DNA of 64,000 nt from NCBI RefSeq assembly GCF_000212395.1, contig NC_015499.1, positions 957,501 through 1,021,500 of the forward strand. The letters are read 5' to 3'. The notes under the pieces were generated by a model, which saw only the letters and a program-made list of their open reading frames with translations, ran no database searches and was not told the origin of the DNA. Shown here one piece after another: positions 1-8,062 of the stretch (positions are counted from its first letter, which is position 1; each line of letters opens with the position of its first letter). This stretch comes from Thermodesulfobium narugense DSM 14796. Its GTDB lineage: Bacteria > Thermodesulfobiota > Thermodesulfobiia > Thermodesulfobiales > Thermodesulfobiaceae. Both the position numbers and the translations under genes were made by a program.

Positions 1-269
1 GAGCAAAATGAATCTCTTTTGCAATCGGAGATGTCGTCGTAATATTGCCTTTCTTAGAAATAATCGAATTATCGATGTCCAATACAATTCTACCATCAGC
101 TAGTCTAAAATAATTAAAATTTGGATTACCCTTAACATCGACGAAAACCTCTACCCCATTTTCTGTTGTCTTATAAGAGATATTTTGCACTTTTGGCAGC
201 GTATCAGCATAAGAAATTCCTATATTTGTAAATAAAAAAATTAAAACTAAAAAACTAAAAAAATTTCAT
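1..269 (-). CDS. AMIN-domain exported protein, 5' part (C-terminus outside window), apparent frameshift
   Basis: The start is an ATG at 269 behind a GGGGTGAG ribosome binding site. It reads M-K-F-F and then hits TAG because of a seven-T run (plus-strand A at 257-263). With one T fewer the frame continues as a signal peptide ending near ISYADT, then a beta-rich domain with Y-F-R-L-A-D-G-R-I-V-L-D-I-D. That pattern is typical of AMIN domains, found at the N-termini of PilQ secretins and AmiC-type amidases. The body frame is open to the left edge. The protein would be exported and bind the cell wall. The one-base excess is either a sequence error or a slippage site. PilQ and amidase cannot be told apart here. 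The gene is last in the minus-strand gene run, with its own extended -10 at 360-368. Confidence 0.6.
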
Positions 270-359
270 TTCAATCTCACCCCATAAATAAAAAATAATT
301 AAAAGATTGTCGTCCAGAATATTTGAAAAAATTCTTTTGAGATAAAGTTGACCTAAAAT

Positions 360-368
360 ATTATATCA
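360..368 (-). promoter_or_regulatory. Extended -10 promoter element before the AMIN gene
   Basis: On the minus strand this reads TGATATAAT, a perfect extended -10 (TGnTATAAT), about 90 bases upstream of the ATG at 269. No good -35 is visible, as is usual for extended -10 promoters. It lies in the 117-base gap that separates the AMIN gene from the molybdopterin block, so the AMIN gene may be transcribed separately. Confidence 0.4.
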
Positions 369-386
369 TTTTGACTGTCTATGACA

Positions 387-1529
387 TTAAAAAACCTGAT
401 TGAAAAAACATGTTCTTTGTATGTATAACTTTTCATCAAAATAAAAACCTATGAATTCAGAATTTAAAAAATTACACTTTTTTAAAATAAATTTGCCATT
501 TTCAATATTCTCATTTTTATACCAAAAACTTCTTCCATTTTCAGGTTTTTCTAAAATATCACAAAAATCAACTAAATTTTCTACTTGTAGTTCTCTTTGC
601 TTAAATATCAAATTTCGTAAAATTAAATAATAAAGGGCGACACTTGCCTGTACAATTCCTGAAAAGCCTAAAATAATTTTTTTTTCACACAAATAAGCAT
701 AACTATTTTTACCCAAAGGAGTATTAAAAGTCTCAAATATTGGATTAGCTCTTTTATTTAAAACCTTTCTAATAAGATCTCTTTTTCCCTTACCTGTTGA
801 CCCAATAAAAAGAATAATATCGCTATTCAAGTTTTCTTCTAAGACCTCTTCTAAAAGAGTTACTTCGTCAGCAATTGGTCCTGAATGAATTACATTAAAA
901 CCATCAAATTGTGCTATAGGAGAAATTATCCAACTTGATAAAGGTATAACGTTAAGTTCATCACTTTTATTGACTAATTCAGTTCCAGTATTAATTATGC
1001 TTAATTTTAATCTTTTAAAAACTCTAACAAATCTAATACCTAAAAGTTCTAAAGCAAATCTATCTTTATAAGAGATTTTTCTGCCTCTTGAAAAAATTTT
1101 TTCACCTGAGGCTAGCTCACTTCCTGGATTTATCCAATTATTTTTAGTATCATCAGCTATGGGGAATACAAAATTGTCTTCAATATTTACTTCTTCTATC
1201 TTAAAAAATTTCAAATCATCATTTAATTCCATTACAGAGGAACCAGTAGCAAGAAATACACAATAACCATCATCTATAAAGAAACTCAACTCATCTTTTG
1301 GATAAATTTCCTTAATTAATTTAAATGGAGGATTACCTTTGCATAAATATCCATCATATTTACTGACAAAATATTTTGGGTAGTTTTCTTTCAAAATTAT
1401 GTCCTCAAACAATATTTCTCCTACACAATCAGAAGACAAAACTTCTTGTGAACCAAGAGGTGGCAAATATTTTAAAAGTTCTTCAACTATTTCTGAATAG
1501 TTTCTTTTTTTTTCCTCACGTTCTTGCAC
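387..1529 (-). CDS. Divergent MoeA-like molybdopterin molybdotransferase paralogue
   Basis: This 380-residue protein follows the MoeA layout, but its key motifs are altered. SKYDGY (about 56-61) stands where MoeA has S-x-D-G-[YF]-A, ATGSS is at 94-98, TGTEL at 181-185, and GSTGKGKRD (243-251) replaces the usual SGG-S-G-D loop. MoeA inserts Mo or W into adenylylated molybdopterin; the altered loop questions whether this copy is catalytic. It overlaps the 3' end of mog by 14 bases, so translation is probably coupled. It is the third and most divergent MoeA-type protein of the operon. It could be specialised for tungsten, serve as a partner subunit, or be decaying; the frame is intact over the full family length, which argues against decay. 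Confidence 0.75.
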   Translation of the reverse strand: MQEREEKKRNYSEIVEELLKYLPPLGSQEVLSSDCVGEILFEDIILKENYPKYFVSKYDGYLCKGNPPFKLIKEIYPKDELSFFIDDGYCVFLATGSSVMELNDDLKFFKIEEVNIEDNFVFPIADDTKNNWINPGSELASGEKIFSRGRKISYKDRFALELLGIRFVRVFKRLKLSIINTGTELVNKSDELNVIPLSSWIISPIAQFDGFNVIHSGPIADEVTLLEEVLEENLNSDIILFIGSTGKGKRDLIRKVLNKRANPIFETFNTPLGKNSYAYLCEKKIILGFSGIVQASVALYYLILRNLIFKQRELQVENLVDFCDILEKPENGRSFWYKNENIENGKFILKKCNFLNSEFIGFYFDEKLYIQRTCFFNQVF

Positions 1530-2013
1530 AATTTCTATCCCATCCCATTAAAATATTAATTCCGTGTTCAAGAGGATCAATAACAAAGCTTAAACACTCC
1601 TCTACTGCTTTTGCACTACCGGGCAAATTTAAAATTATTGTTTTCTTTCTAATACCACATACTCCTCTTGTAAGCATTGCTCTATTTGTTTTCTTAAGAC
1701 TAAGATTTCTCATAGCTTCAGGAATTCCAGGTATTTCTTTTTCAATAACTTTTTTAGTAGCTTCAGGGGTAATATCTCTTTCAGAAAAACCAGTTCCACC
1801 AGTTGTAAGAATTAGGTTTATTTTCTGATTAGAAAGTTCAATTAACTTTTCTATTAACAAACTCTTTTCATCTGGCAAAATTTCATAACAAGAAAGCAAA
1901 AAACCCTTCTCTTTACAAATTTCGATAATTTTTTTCCCACTAAGGTCTTCCCTTTCCCCTTTATACCCAGAATCAGATAGCGTTATCACAGCAAATGTAA
2001 CTTTTTTATCCAT
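1516..2013 (-). CDS. mog: Molybdopterin adenylyltransferase, MogA/MoaB family
   Basis: This 165-residue protein belongs to the MogA/MoaB family, which adenylylates molybdopterin before metal insertion by MoeA. The N-terminus has the family's TLSDSGYKG start. TTGGTG at 70-75 with F-S-E-R-D (D80) and T-P-E-A-T is the molybdopterin-binding loop. It lies between moaC and the divergent moeA-like gene, and overlaps the latter by 14 bases. The length matches single-domain MogA/MoaB proteins (about 160-180 residues). MogA and MoaB cannot be separated from the sequence alone; the neighbours make a role in Moco/Wco synthesis near certain. Confidence 0.9.
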   Translation of the reverse strand: MDKKVTFAVITLSDSGYKGEREDLSGKKIIEICKEKGFLLSCYEILPDEKSLLIEKLIELSNQKINLILTTGGTGFSERDITPEATKKVIEKEIPGIPEAMRNLSLKKTNRAMLTRGVCGIRKKTIILNLPGSAKAVEECLSFVIDPLEHGINILMGWDRNCART

Positions 2014-2044
2014 AACTTACACCTCAAAAAAGTTTTTATTAATT

Positions 2045-2509
2045 TTAGGTATATTCATATGTACCAGATTTGCCACCAGATTTATACAATAATTTGACGT
2101 CTTCAATAATAGCTCCTCTCTCAACAGCTTTTATCATATCATAAATAGTTAATGCCGCTAAATTAACTGCTACCAATGCCTCCATCTCTACCCCTGTTTT
2201 AAAATTAGTCTTTACTTGAGAAAATATTAAAATCCCGTTATCTTTAATCTCAAAATCTATATTAATTTGATTAATTGGTATTGGATGCGTTAATGGAATT
2301 AGCTCCCACGTTCTCTTTGCAGCCAAAATCCCAGCAACTCTCGAAGTAGAAAATATATCGCCTTTTGGAATACTTTGATCCTTAATCATATTAAGAGTTT
2401 TTTCAGACAATCTAATAAAGGCTTGAGCTTTAGCCTCTCTTACGGTATCGATCTTTTCTCCTATATCTACCATATGAGCCTTTCCTTTATCATCTAAATG
2501 AGTAAACAC
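2045..2509 (-). CDS. moaC: Cyclic pyranopterin monophosphate synthase MoaC
   Basis: MoaC works with MoaA to convert GTP into cyclic pyranopterin monophosphate, the first Moco intermediate. The protein shows F-T-H-L-D-D-K-G-K-A-H-M-V-D at the N-terminus, the A-K-R-T-W-E-L-I-P-L-T-H-P core, and E-M-E-A-L-V-A-V-N-L-A-A-L-T-I-Y-D-M near the C-terminus, all MoaC hallmarks. I place the start at GTG 2509, four bases after GGAGGG, rather than TTG 2521, which would lie inside the end of moaA. The ribosome binding site overlaps the moaA stop codon, so the two are probably coupled. Length is about 154 residues, normal for the family. Confidence 0.93.
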   Translation of the reverse strand: MFTHLDDKGKAHMVDIGEKIDTVREAKAQAFIRLSEKTLNMIKDQSIPKGDIFSTSRVAGILAAKRTWELIPLTHPIPINQINIDFEIKDNGILIFSQVKTNFKTGVEMEALVAVNLAALTIYDMIKAVERGAIIEDVKLLYKSGGKSGTYEYT

Positions 2510-2510
2510 T

Positions 2511-3485
2511 TTACCCTCCAATAGCAGACATATTTCTGTGATAAATTTCTCTTGCTTTTTGAATATATGGATGACCCTTTGGTTTAAATGACAAAGTTTC
2601 TAAAATAAATTTTTTTATTTCATCATCAGTTAAATTTGATCTAAGTCTCTCTTTCAAATTATACTCAACATCAGAAAACAAACAAAGCCTTATCATCCCA
2701 TCTGATGTAATCCTTATTCTATTACATTTTGCACAAAAGTGTTTGCTAAGCGGTGAAATAAAGCCTATAGTACCTTTTGAGTTTTTAAGCTTGTAATATT
2801 CTGCTGGTCCATTTCCAAAAGGGCCTTTAGTACTTTCAAGTTTAAAAAATTTTGATATATTGTCTTTTATTTCTTCACAGCTTATAAACTTATCTTTTTG
2901 ATCATTATCCCCAATGGGCATAATTTCAATAAATCTTACGTGTATCTCTTTATCTATCGTAAGATTTGCAAGAGCAATCAGATCATCTTGATCGTTGATG
3001 CCTTTCATAACAACTACATTTAACTTTACAGGATTAAAACCTACCGCAATAGCTTTTTCTATCCCCTCTAAAACGTCTATAAGAGTACCTTTCCTGGTAA
3101 TATTTGCAAATCTTTCACAATTTAAGGTATCAAGGCTAATATTTAATCTTCTTAGCCCTGATTTAAACAAATCTTCAGCATATATCTTTAAAAGAGAGCC
3201 ATTAGTGGTAAGAGACACGTCATCCAGGCCAATTTTTGTTATCTTTCCAACAAGCTCAACTATGTTTTTTCTTACCAAAGGTTCGCCACCTGTTAATCTT
3301 ATTTTTTTTATACCAAGTTCCTTTAAAATTTTTATAATCCTAACAATTTCCTCAAAACTTAAAATTTCTTTATGCGGAATGAAATTTACCCCTTCTTCAG
3401 GCATACAATAAACGCATCTATAATTGCACCTATCAGTAACTGAAATTCTAGCATAATCTATATTTCTTCCATATAAATCCGTCAA
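2511..3485 (-). CDS. moaA: GTP 3',8-cyclase MoaA (radical SAM)
   Basis: MoaA is the radical SAM enzyme that cyclises GTP in the first step of molybdopterin synthesis. The N-terminal cluster motif C-x3-C-x2-C is at residues 20, 24 and 27 (DRCNYRCVYC), followed by the RLTGGEPL segment. The C-terminal second [4Fe-4S] site shows C-A-K-C followed by a third cysteine in RLCLF. The protein ends in Gly-Gly, the conserved MoaA tail that reaches into the active site. Length is 324 residues, as expected. The stop lies one base from the moaC start, and the moeA-PBP gene ends two bases upstream. Confidence 0.97.
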   Translation of the reverse strand: MTDLYGRNIDYARISVTDRCNYRCVYCMPEEGVNFIPHKEILSFEEIVRIIKILKELGIKKIRLTGGEPLVRKNIVELVGKITKIGLDDVSLTTNGSLLKIYAEDLFKSGLRRLNISLDTLNCERFANITRKGTLIDVLEGIEKAIAVGFNPVKLNVVVMKGINDQDDLIALANLTIDKEIHVRFIEIMPIGDNDQKDKFISCEEIKDNISKFFKLESTKGPFGNGPAEYYKLKNSKGTIGFISPLSKHFCAKCNRIRITSDGMIRLCLFSDVEYNLKERLRSNLTDDEIKKFILETLSFKPKGHPYIQKAREIYHRNMSAIGG

Positions 3486-3487
3486 CT

Positions 3488-5392
3488 TTATACCTCCCTT
3501 ATTTTACCCGTATCAGAAAAATCATAACCGCTAAAATTTAAATTCTTATCAATGAAGGATTTGCTCTTTATCAAATCGATCAAAGCTAAAATTTTTGGAT
3601 CGCTTAAGTTATCTTTACAAATACAAAGTTCAAAATTTTCTTTTTTCCAGGGAATAAAATCTAACCCCAAAAAATCAGCAATATATTGAATGCCAAATGC
3701 AACATCTGCAACTGAACTAAGAATACTCGTAGCTGCAGCATAATGCGTAAAAACTTCATTCTCATATCCCAAAATTTGCGACGGTTTAATCCCCAACTTA
3801 CTCATTTCAAAATCCAAAAGCACTCTTGTACCAGCACCCTTTTGTCTATTAACTATTCTTAGACCTTTTGACACTATATCTTCAAGACAATTTACATTGA
3901 AAGGATTCCCCTTTTTTACCATCATACCCTGTTGTCTATATGCCAACATTAATAATATTGTATCACCCTTATCAAAATATTTTAATATATATGGAATATT
4001 ATATTCCTCAGTCTCGCTATCAAATAAATGAGTTGCTGCAACGTGGCAAAGTCCATCTTTTAAAGAAACTATGCCAGACAAACTTCCTGAAGGTGAAGAA
4101 ACAATCCTTAATTTAAAGTCTTTGTACAATTTTGACGAGATATAAGGCAAAAGTGGATCATTGCTGCCTAATACTACGATTGAATTTTCACTAAGGTCTT
4201 CTTTCTTCCAAAATATAAAATCAAAACTTTCTTGTTCGCTGCTTCCCTGTATACCCTTTTCCAAGATACAAATACCGTCAGCATACAATAAAGAAGAAAC
4301 CGAACTAGAAGACCTGGTCAAAGGATAAAAATACATTTTACTTTTAACCTTTGCTACCTGTCCTCGTATTCTCTCTTCCTCTCCAGAACTTGAGGTTAAA
4401 GGTTTGTAAATACTTACAGGGAATTTTTTAGTGAATTCTACTTTCCCACTCATCATGTTTAAAACTGGTTTAACAAAATAATCCAAAACAACTGCACATG
4501 CAGCAGAATAGCCTGGTAGACCAATAAAAATTGATTTATTAATAGAACCAAGTATAACTGGTTTTCCAGGCCTTAGATAAACACCGTGTGCAAGTAGCTT
4601 GCCATTTTTTTCTAAAATACTAGCTGTATAATCGTCTCTACCAAACGAAGATCCGCCTATCATTAATATTAAATCAAATTCAGAATATTTGTTTAAATAT
4701 TCTTGTAAAACCTCAATATTGTCTGGCAATATAGGTGTTTCTTCTACTAAAGCTTTATTTTCCTTAAGAAAATAAGATATTGCAGGTCCATTAAAATTAA
4801 AATACATGTTTTTATCTATATTTTCGTAACTATCTGTAATTTCATCGCCTGTTGCAATTATTACAGCCTTAGGTTTTTTATTTACGCTTACAACATCATT
4901 CCCAGTAGCCAGAAGTGACATAATTTCAAAAGTAGAAATCTCTTGCCCCTCATAAACAACTATCTCTCCCGGATTAAAATCCTCTCCTATAAGTCTTATA
5001 TTTTCTCCAGGATGCATAGCTTCAAATATAGTAATAGATCCGTCTGAGTTTTGTTTAGTTTTTTCTACCATTACCACACAATCAAACGGATATGGAACAT
5101 AATCGCCTGTATCAACTTCAATAAACTCATTTTTATTAACCTTAAGCGGAGAATGAACGCTCGCCTCTTTTGTAGATTTTGCAATAAGTGCATACCCATC
5201 CATAGCAGAAGACTGAAAGTTCGGGCATGCAATTTTAGCCGTAATATTCTTACTCGCAATTCTACCACCTGCATTTGCTGTTTTTATCTCTTCAGAACCA
5301 ATAGGACTTTTGTTTATAAATTTAACCTCGTTTAGCAAGAGTTCAAGAGCATCTTTAGGATCCATAAGCTTTCTATAAAGTTTTCTGGCCAT
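3488..5392 (-). CDS. moeA: MoeA fused to a C-terminal substrate-binding (PBP/LysR-type) domain
   Basis: Residues 1 to about 400 are a full MoeA with S-S-A-M-D-G-Y-A, T-G-D-E-I, GGSSFGRDD, and GKPVILG followed by GLPGYSAA. The remaining 230 residues form a periplasmic-binding-like domain related to the effector domain of LysR regulators and molybdate-binding proteins. It includes a serine-rich loop (VSSPSGSLSG) and a G-A-G-T-R segment that would bind an oxyanion. Such fusions are known and probably sense or deliver Mo/W for insertion. I use ATG 5392, behind GAGGGG, rather than TTG 5407. The gene sits between the plain moeA and moaA. There is no DNA-binding domain, so this is an enzyme rather than a transcription factor. 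Confidence 0.92.
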   Translation of the reverse strand: MARKLYRKLMDPKDALELLLNEVKFINKSPIGSEEIKTANAGGRIASKNITAKIACPNFQSSAMDGYALIAKSTKEASVHSPLKVNKNEFIEVDTGDYVPYPFDCVVMVEKTKQNSDGSITIFEAMHPGENIRLIGEDFNPGEIVVYEGQEISTFEIMSLLATGNDVVSVNKKPKAVIIATGDEITDSYENIDKNMYFNFNGPAISYFLKENKALVEETPILPDNIEVLQEYLNKYSEFDLILMIGGSSFGRDDYTASILEKNGKLLAHGVYLRPGKPVILGSINKSIFIGLPGYSAACAVVLDYFVKPVLNMMSGKVEFTKKFPVSIYKPLTSSSGEEERIRGQVAKVKSKMYFYPLTRSSSSVSSLLYADGICILEKGIQGSSEQESFDFIFWKKEDLSENSIVVLGSNDPLLPYISSKLYKDFKLRIVSSPSGSLSGIVSLKDGLCHVAATHLFDSETEEYNIPYILKYFDKGDTILLMLAYRQQGMMVKKGNPFNVNCLEDIVSKGLRIVNRQKGAGTRVLLDFEMSKLGIKPSQILGYENEVFTHYAAATSILSSVADVAFGIQYIADFLGLDFIPWKKENFELCICKDNLSDPKILALIDLIKSKSFIDKNLNFSGYDFSDTGKIREV

Positions 5393-5445
5393 ATTAACAC
5401 CCCTCAAAGATTTATAAATAATGACTCTAAAAAGAGTTTCTTAAT

Positions 5446-6648
5446 TCAATCCCAAAGATATATTTCTACTTCTTCACCTTCTAAAATAATTTCTCTATCT
5501 TCAGGAATTTTAATAATAAACTCTGATTTAGCTGCCAAAGAAATATAATCAGATTTACTTAACAAAGGAATTATAAGATTATCTTTTCTATAGCCCATAA
5601 TCAAATCAACTCTACCAGGAATAGAAAAAACAGGATCGCCTAAAATTCCTTTATTAGATTTTGGATAGTAATTCTTATCTCCACCAAGTTTTTTTAAAAC
5701 TGGAATTCCTACAAGATTAAGGTGAATCATTACAGGCAATGGATGACCAGGAAAACCTATAATTGGAATATTATTCCTTTTGCCAAGTAAAAGTGGTTTT
5801 CCTGGTTTTACAAGAAAACCGTGATAAATAACTTCTCCAAAATTTTTTATTACTTCTTCAATATAATCTCTTTCACCAACCGAACTACCCCCAGAAATAA
5901 AAATACAATCACAGTTTTCTATTGCGTATTCAAACTTTTCTTCAAGATCTTTTTTACTATCCTTTACAACACCCAAGAAAAACGCCTCAGCATATTTTCC
6001 TATCCCATTAGCAATTAATGGTCCATTAGCGTCGTATATTTTAGTAACTGATATTTTTTCCTTATAAGAAATTATTTCATCACCTGTAGATATTATTGCT
6101 ACTCTTGGTTTTCTATAAACTTTTATTGTTTCAAATCCTGCCGCAGCCAAAAGTGCACTATCCCTAAAATTAATCCTCTTTCCTTTGTTTACAAGAACAC
6201 TTCCTTCCTTAAAATCTTCACCTTTTTTTAATACGTTTTCAAAATAAGAAATTGGTTTATATATTTCAACAAAGTCTCCAGAAATTTTCGCATTCTCTAT
6301 CATTACAACACCATCAGAATTATCTGGAAGTGAACTACCAGTAGCAACCCTTACACACCCACCCTTCTTAACTTCTATAGGCGGGTCATTTACTTTTTGT
6401 TCACCTTGAAGTTTTAGCAATACGGGAGTATTTTCACTTGAACCAAAAGTTTCTTCTGAAAAAACCGCAAAACCATCAACACTTGACCTATTTGACATTG
6501 GCAAAGAAAACTTTGAAAACACATCTTCAAAAGAAACTCTATTATTCAGTTCAAAAACATTTATTTCTTCATAAACCTCAATGGGTAAAAAAAGTTCACA
6601 AAAACTTAAAGCTTTTTGATATGATGACAGTTTTAGAAATTTAATCAT
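5446..6648 (-). CDS. moeA: Molybdopterin molybdotransferase MoeA
   Basis: A 400-residue MoeA with all main motifs intact: S-S-V-D-G-F-A, RVATGSSLPDNSDGVVMIE, ISTGDEI, SGGSSVGERDYI, GKPLLLG and GFPGHP. MoeA inserts molybdate (or tungstate) into adenylylated molybdopterin to complete the cofactor. It opens the Moco block directly after the MBL hydrolase and precedes a second MoeA carrying a binding domain. Having canonical, fused and divergent MoeA in one operon suggests division of labour between metals or target enzymes. This copy looks the most canonical. Confidence 0.95.
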   Translation of the reverse strand: MIKFLKLSSYQKALSFCELFLPIEVYEEINVFELNNRVSFEDVFSKFSLPMSNRSSVDGFAVFSEETFGSSENTPVLLKLQGEQKVNDPPIEVKKGGCVRVATGSSLPDNSDGVVMIENAKISGDFVEIYKPISYFENVLKKGEDFKEGSVLVNKGKRINFRDSALLAAAGFETIKVYRKPRVAIISTGDEIISYKEKISVTKIYDANGPLIANGIGKYAEAFFLGVVKDSKKDLEEKFEYAIENCDCIFISGGSSVGERDYIEEVIKNFGEVIYHGFLVKPGKPLLLGKRNNIPIIGFPGHPLPVMIHLNLVGIPVLKKLGGDKNYYPKSNKGILGDPVFSIPGRVDLIMGYRKDNLIIPLLSKSDYISLAAKSEFIIKIPEDREIILEGEEVEIYLWD

Positions 6649-6680
6649 ATTTTCTACAACTTCCTATACATTCTTTGGCA

Positions 6681-7292
6681 CTATAGAAATGAAATGAAAT
6701 AAGGGTTATTTTTTTGTTCACGTTTCAAAGAAGTTGATGGACCATGACCAGGTAGCACAATATAATCAGCTTCTATTTCAGATAATCTTCTTAAAGTTTT
6801 CTTCATAGAATCCTTATCTCCACCAGGCAAATCCATTCTACCAATTGAATCTTTAAAAAGTGTGTCTCCTGTAAACATATAGTTTCCTATTATATAAATA
6901 ACCGATCCAGGAGTATGACCAGGAGTTTCTAGTATTGTTATATCATGATTGTCTAACTTGATTATACCTTCTTGAATATAAAGGTCAGCTTTAACACTGT
7001 AAGAAATTCCAAACTGCCTTGAAAGGTTAAGTTCAGGATTCTCAATAATCTCTTTTTCATTAATAGATGCAATAATTTTAGGATCAAATTTTTCTTTTAG
7101 CATATTTACTGCCATAATGTGGTCTGCATGCCCGTGAGTCAAAAGAATCCACTTTAATTTCCCACCATCAAATTCTTTTAAAATCTTTTCGCCTTCGTCA
7201 CCAGGATCAATAAGAGCTATGCTTTTGTCATCAAACTCAATAATATAACAGTTTGCACCAATAAACCCTACCATGAGAGCTTTAATTTTCAT
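6681..7292 (-). CDS. MBL-fold metallo-hydrolase, glyoxalase II-like
   Basis: A single-domain metallo-beta-lactamase fold protein of about 203 residues. The metal site is T-H-G-H-A-D-H, with further ligands in ETPGHTPGS, FTGDTLF and VLPGHGPST. Proteins of this short type hydrolyse thioesters such as S-lactoylglutathione or persulfide-type substrates; the substrate is not shown by the sequence. I favour ATG 7292, eight bases after GAGG, over upstream GTG 7301. It lies between rph and the Moco genes and is probably co-transcribed with them, without an obvious functional tie. Confidence 0.85.
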   Translation of the reverse strand: MKIKALMVGFIGANCYIIEFDDKSIALIDPGDEGEKILKEFDGGKLKWILLTHGHADHIMAVNMLKEKFDPKIIASINEKEIIENPELNLSRQFGISYSVKADLYIQEGIIKLDNHDITILETPGHTPGSVIYIIGNYMFTGDTLFKDSIGRMDLPGGDKDSMKKTLRRLSEIEADYIVLPGHGPSTSLKREQKNNPYFISFL

Positions 7293-7314
7293 CATTAACA
7301 CCTCAATTTCAATC

Positions 7315-8040
7315 TTAACGTGTAAGCTTTAATACTTTCTTTTGTATGGCTATTATCTTTTCTATCCCACTATAAGCAATATAAAGTATCTCGTTCAACT
7401 TCTCTTTGGAAAATGGTTTTTTCTCAGCAGTTCCTTGAATTTCTATAATTTCTCTGTTTTCGTTAGCAATTATATTAAGATCTACATCAGCAATCACGTC
7501 TTCTTCAAAGTTTGGGTCTAATATAACTTCATCGTTTAAAACTGCAACAGAAACAGCTGCTACATAATATTTTAGTGGACTAGTTTTTATTAACCCATAT
7601 TCTTTTAATTTTCTTAATGCAAGTACAAGAGCAACAAAACCACCTGTTATACTAGCACATCTTGTACCTGCATCAGCTTGAATTACTTCTGCATCTATAT
7701 ATATTGTCCTTTCGCCAAGAAGACTTAGATCTACAGCGCTTCTTAGTGATCTGCCTATTATCCTTTGAATTTCTTGATTTCTGCCAGAAATTTTACCAGA
7801 AGTGCTCTCTCTAACATTTCTATCTTGTGTAGCTCGAGGTATCATACTATACTCACTAGTAATCCATCCGCTGCCAGAACCTTTTAAAAAAGGTGGAACT
7901 TTATCCTCGACAGAAGCATTACAAATAACTTTAGTATTACCAAAAGAGATCAAAACACTCCCTTCAGGATAGATTAAAAAATCCTTAATAATTTCAATAT
8001 GTCTTAATTCATCATTTTTTCTTGACTTATCAAGTCTAAT
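7315..8040 (-). CDS. rph: Ribonuclease PH, probable ATT (AUU) start codon
   Basis: RNase PH trims tRNA 3' ends phosphorolytically. The body shows the family's G-S-G-W-I-T-S-E-Y-S-M, R-A-T-Q, R-N-Q-E-I-Q-R-I-I-G-R-S-L-R and D-A-D-A-G-T-R-like segments. The first canonical start in frame (TTG 7953) would remove about 29 conserved residues. Upstream the frame reads I-R-L-D-K-S-R-K-N-D-E-L-R, aligning with the usual M-R-x-D-G-R-x-x-D-E-L-R. No ATG, GTG or TTG lies between there and the in-frame stop at 8071-8073. ATT at 8038-8040 sits nine bases after GAGGAG, so I infer an AUU start. The product has 241 residues, normal for RNase PH. Confidence 0.85.
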   Translation of the reverse strand: MRLDKSRKNDELRHIEIIKDFLIYPEGSVLISFGNTKVICNASVEDKVPPFLKGSGSGWITSEYSMIPRATQDRNVRESTSGKISGRNQEIQRIIGRSLRSAVDLSLLGERTIYIDAEVIQADAGTRCASITGGFVALVLALRKLKEYGLIKTSPLKYYVAAVSVAVLNDEVILDPNFEEDVIADVDLNIIANENREIIEIQGTAEKKPFSKEKLNEILYIAYSGIEKIIAIQKKVLKLTR

Positions 8041-8062
8041 TTTTAAACACTCCTCTCGAATT

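Noticed and set aside
1376-1828. Antisense open frames such as this one, opposite mog and moeA-like
   Set aside because: They lack ribosome binding sites and recognisable domains and lie opposite well-supported genes; they follow from low G+C and codon bias on the other strand.
3488-5392. MoeA-PBP gene as a LysR-type regulator
   Set aside because: There is no helix-turn-helix; the N-terminal 400 residues are a complete MoeA.
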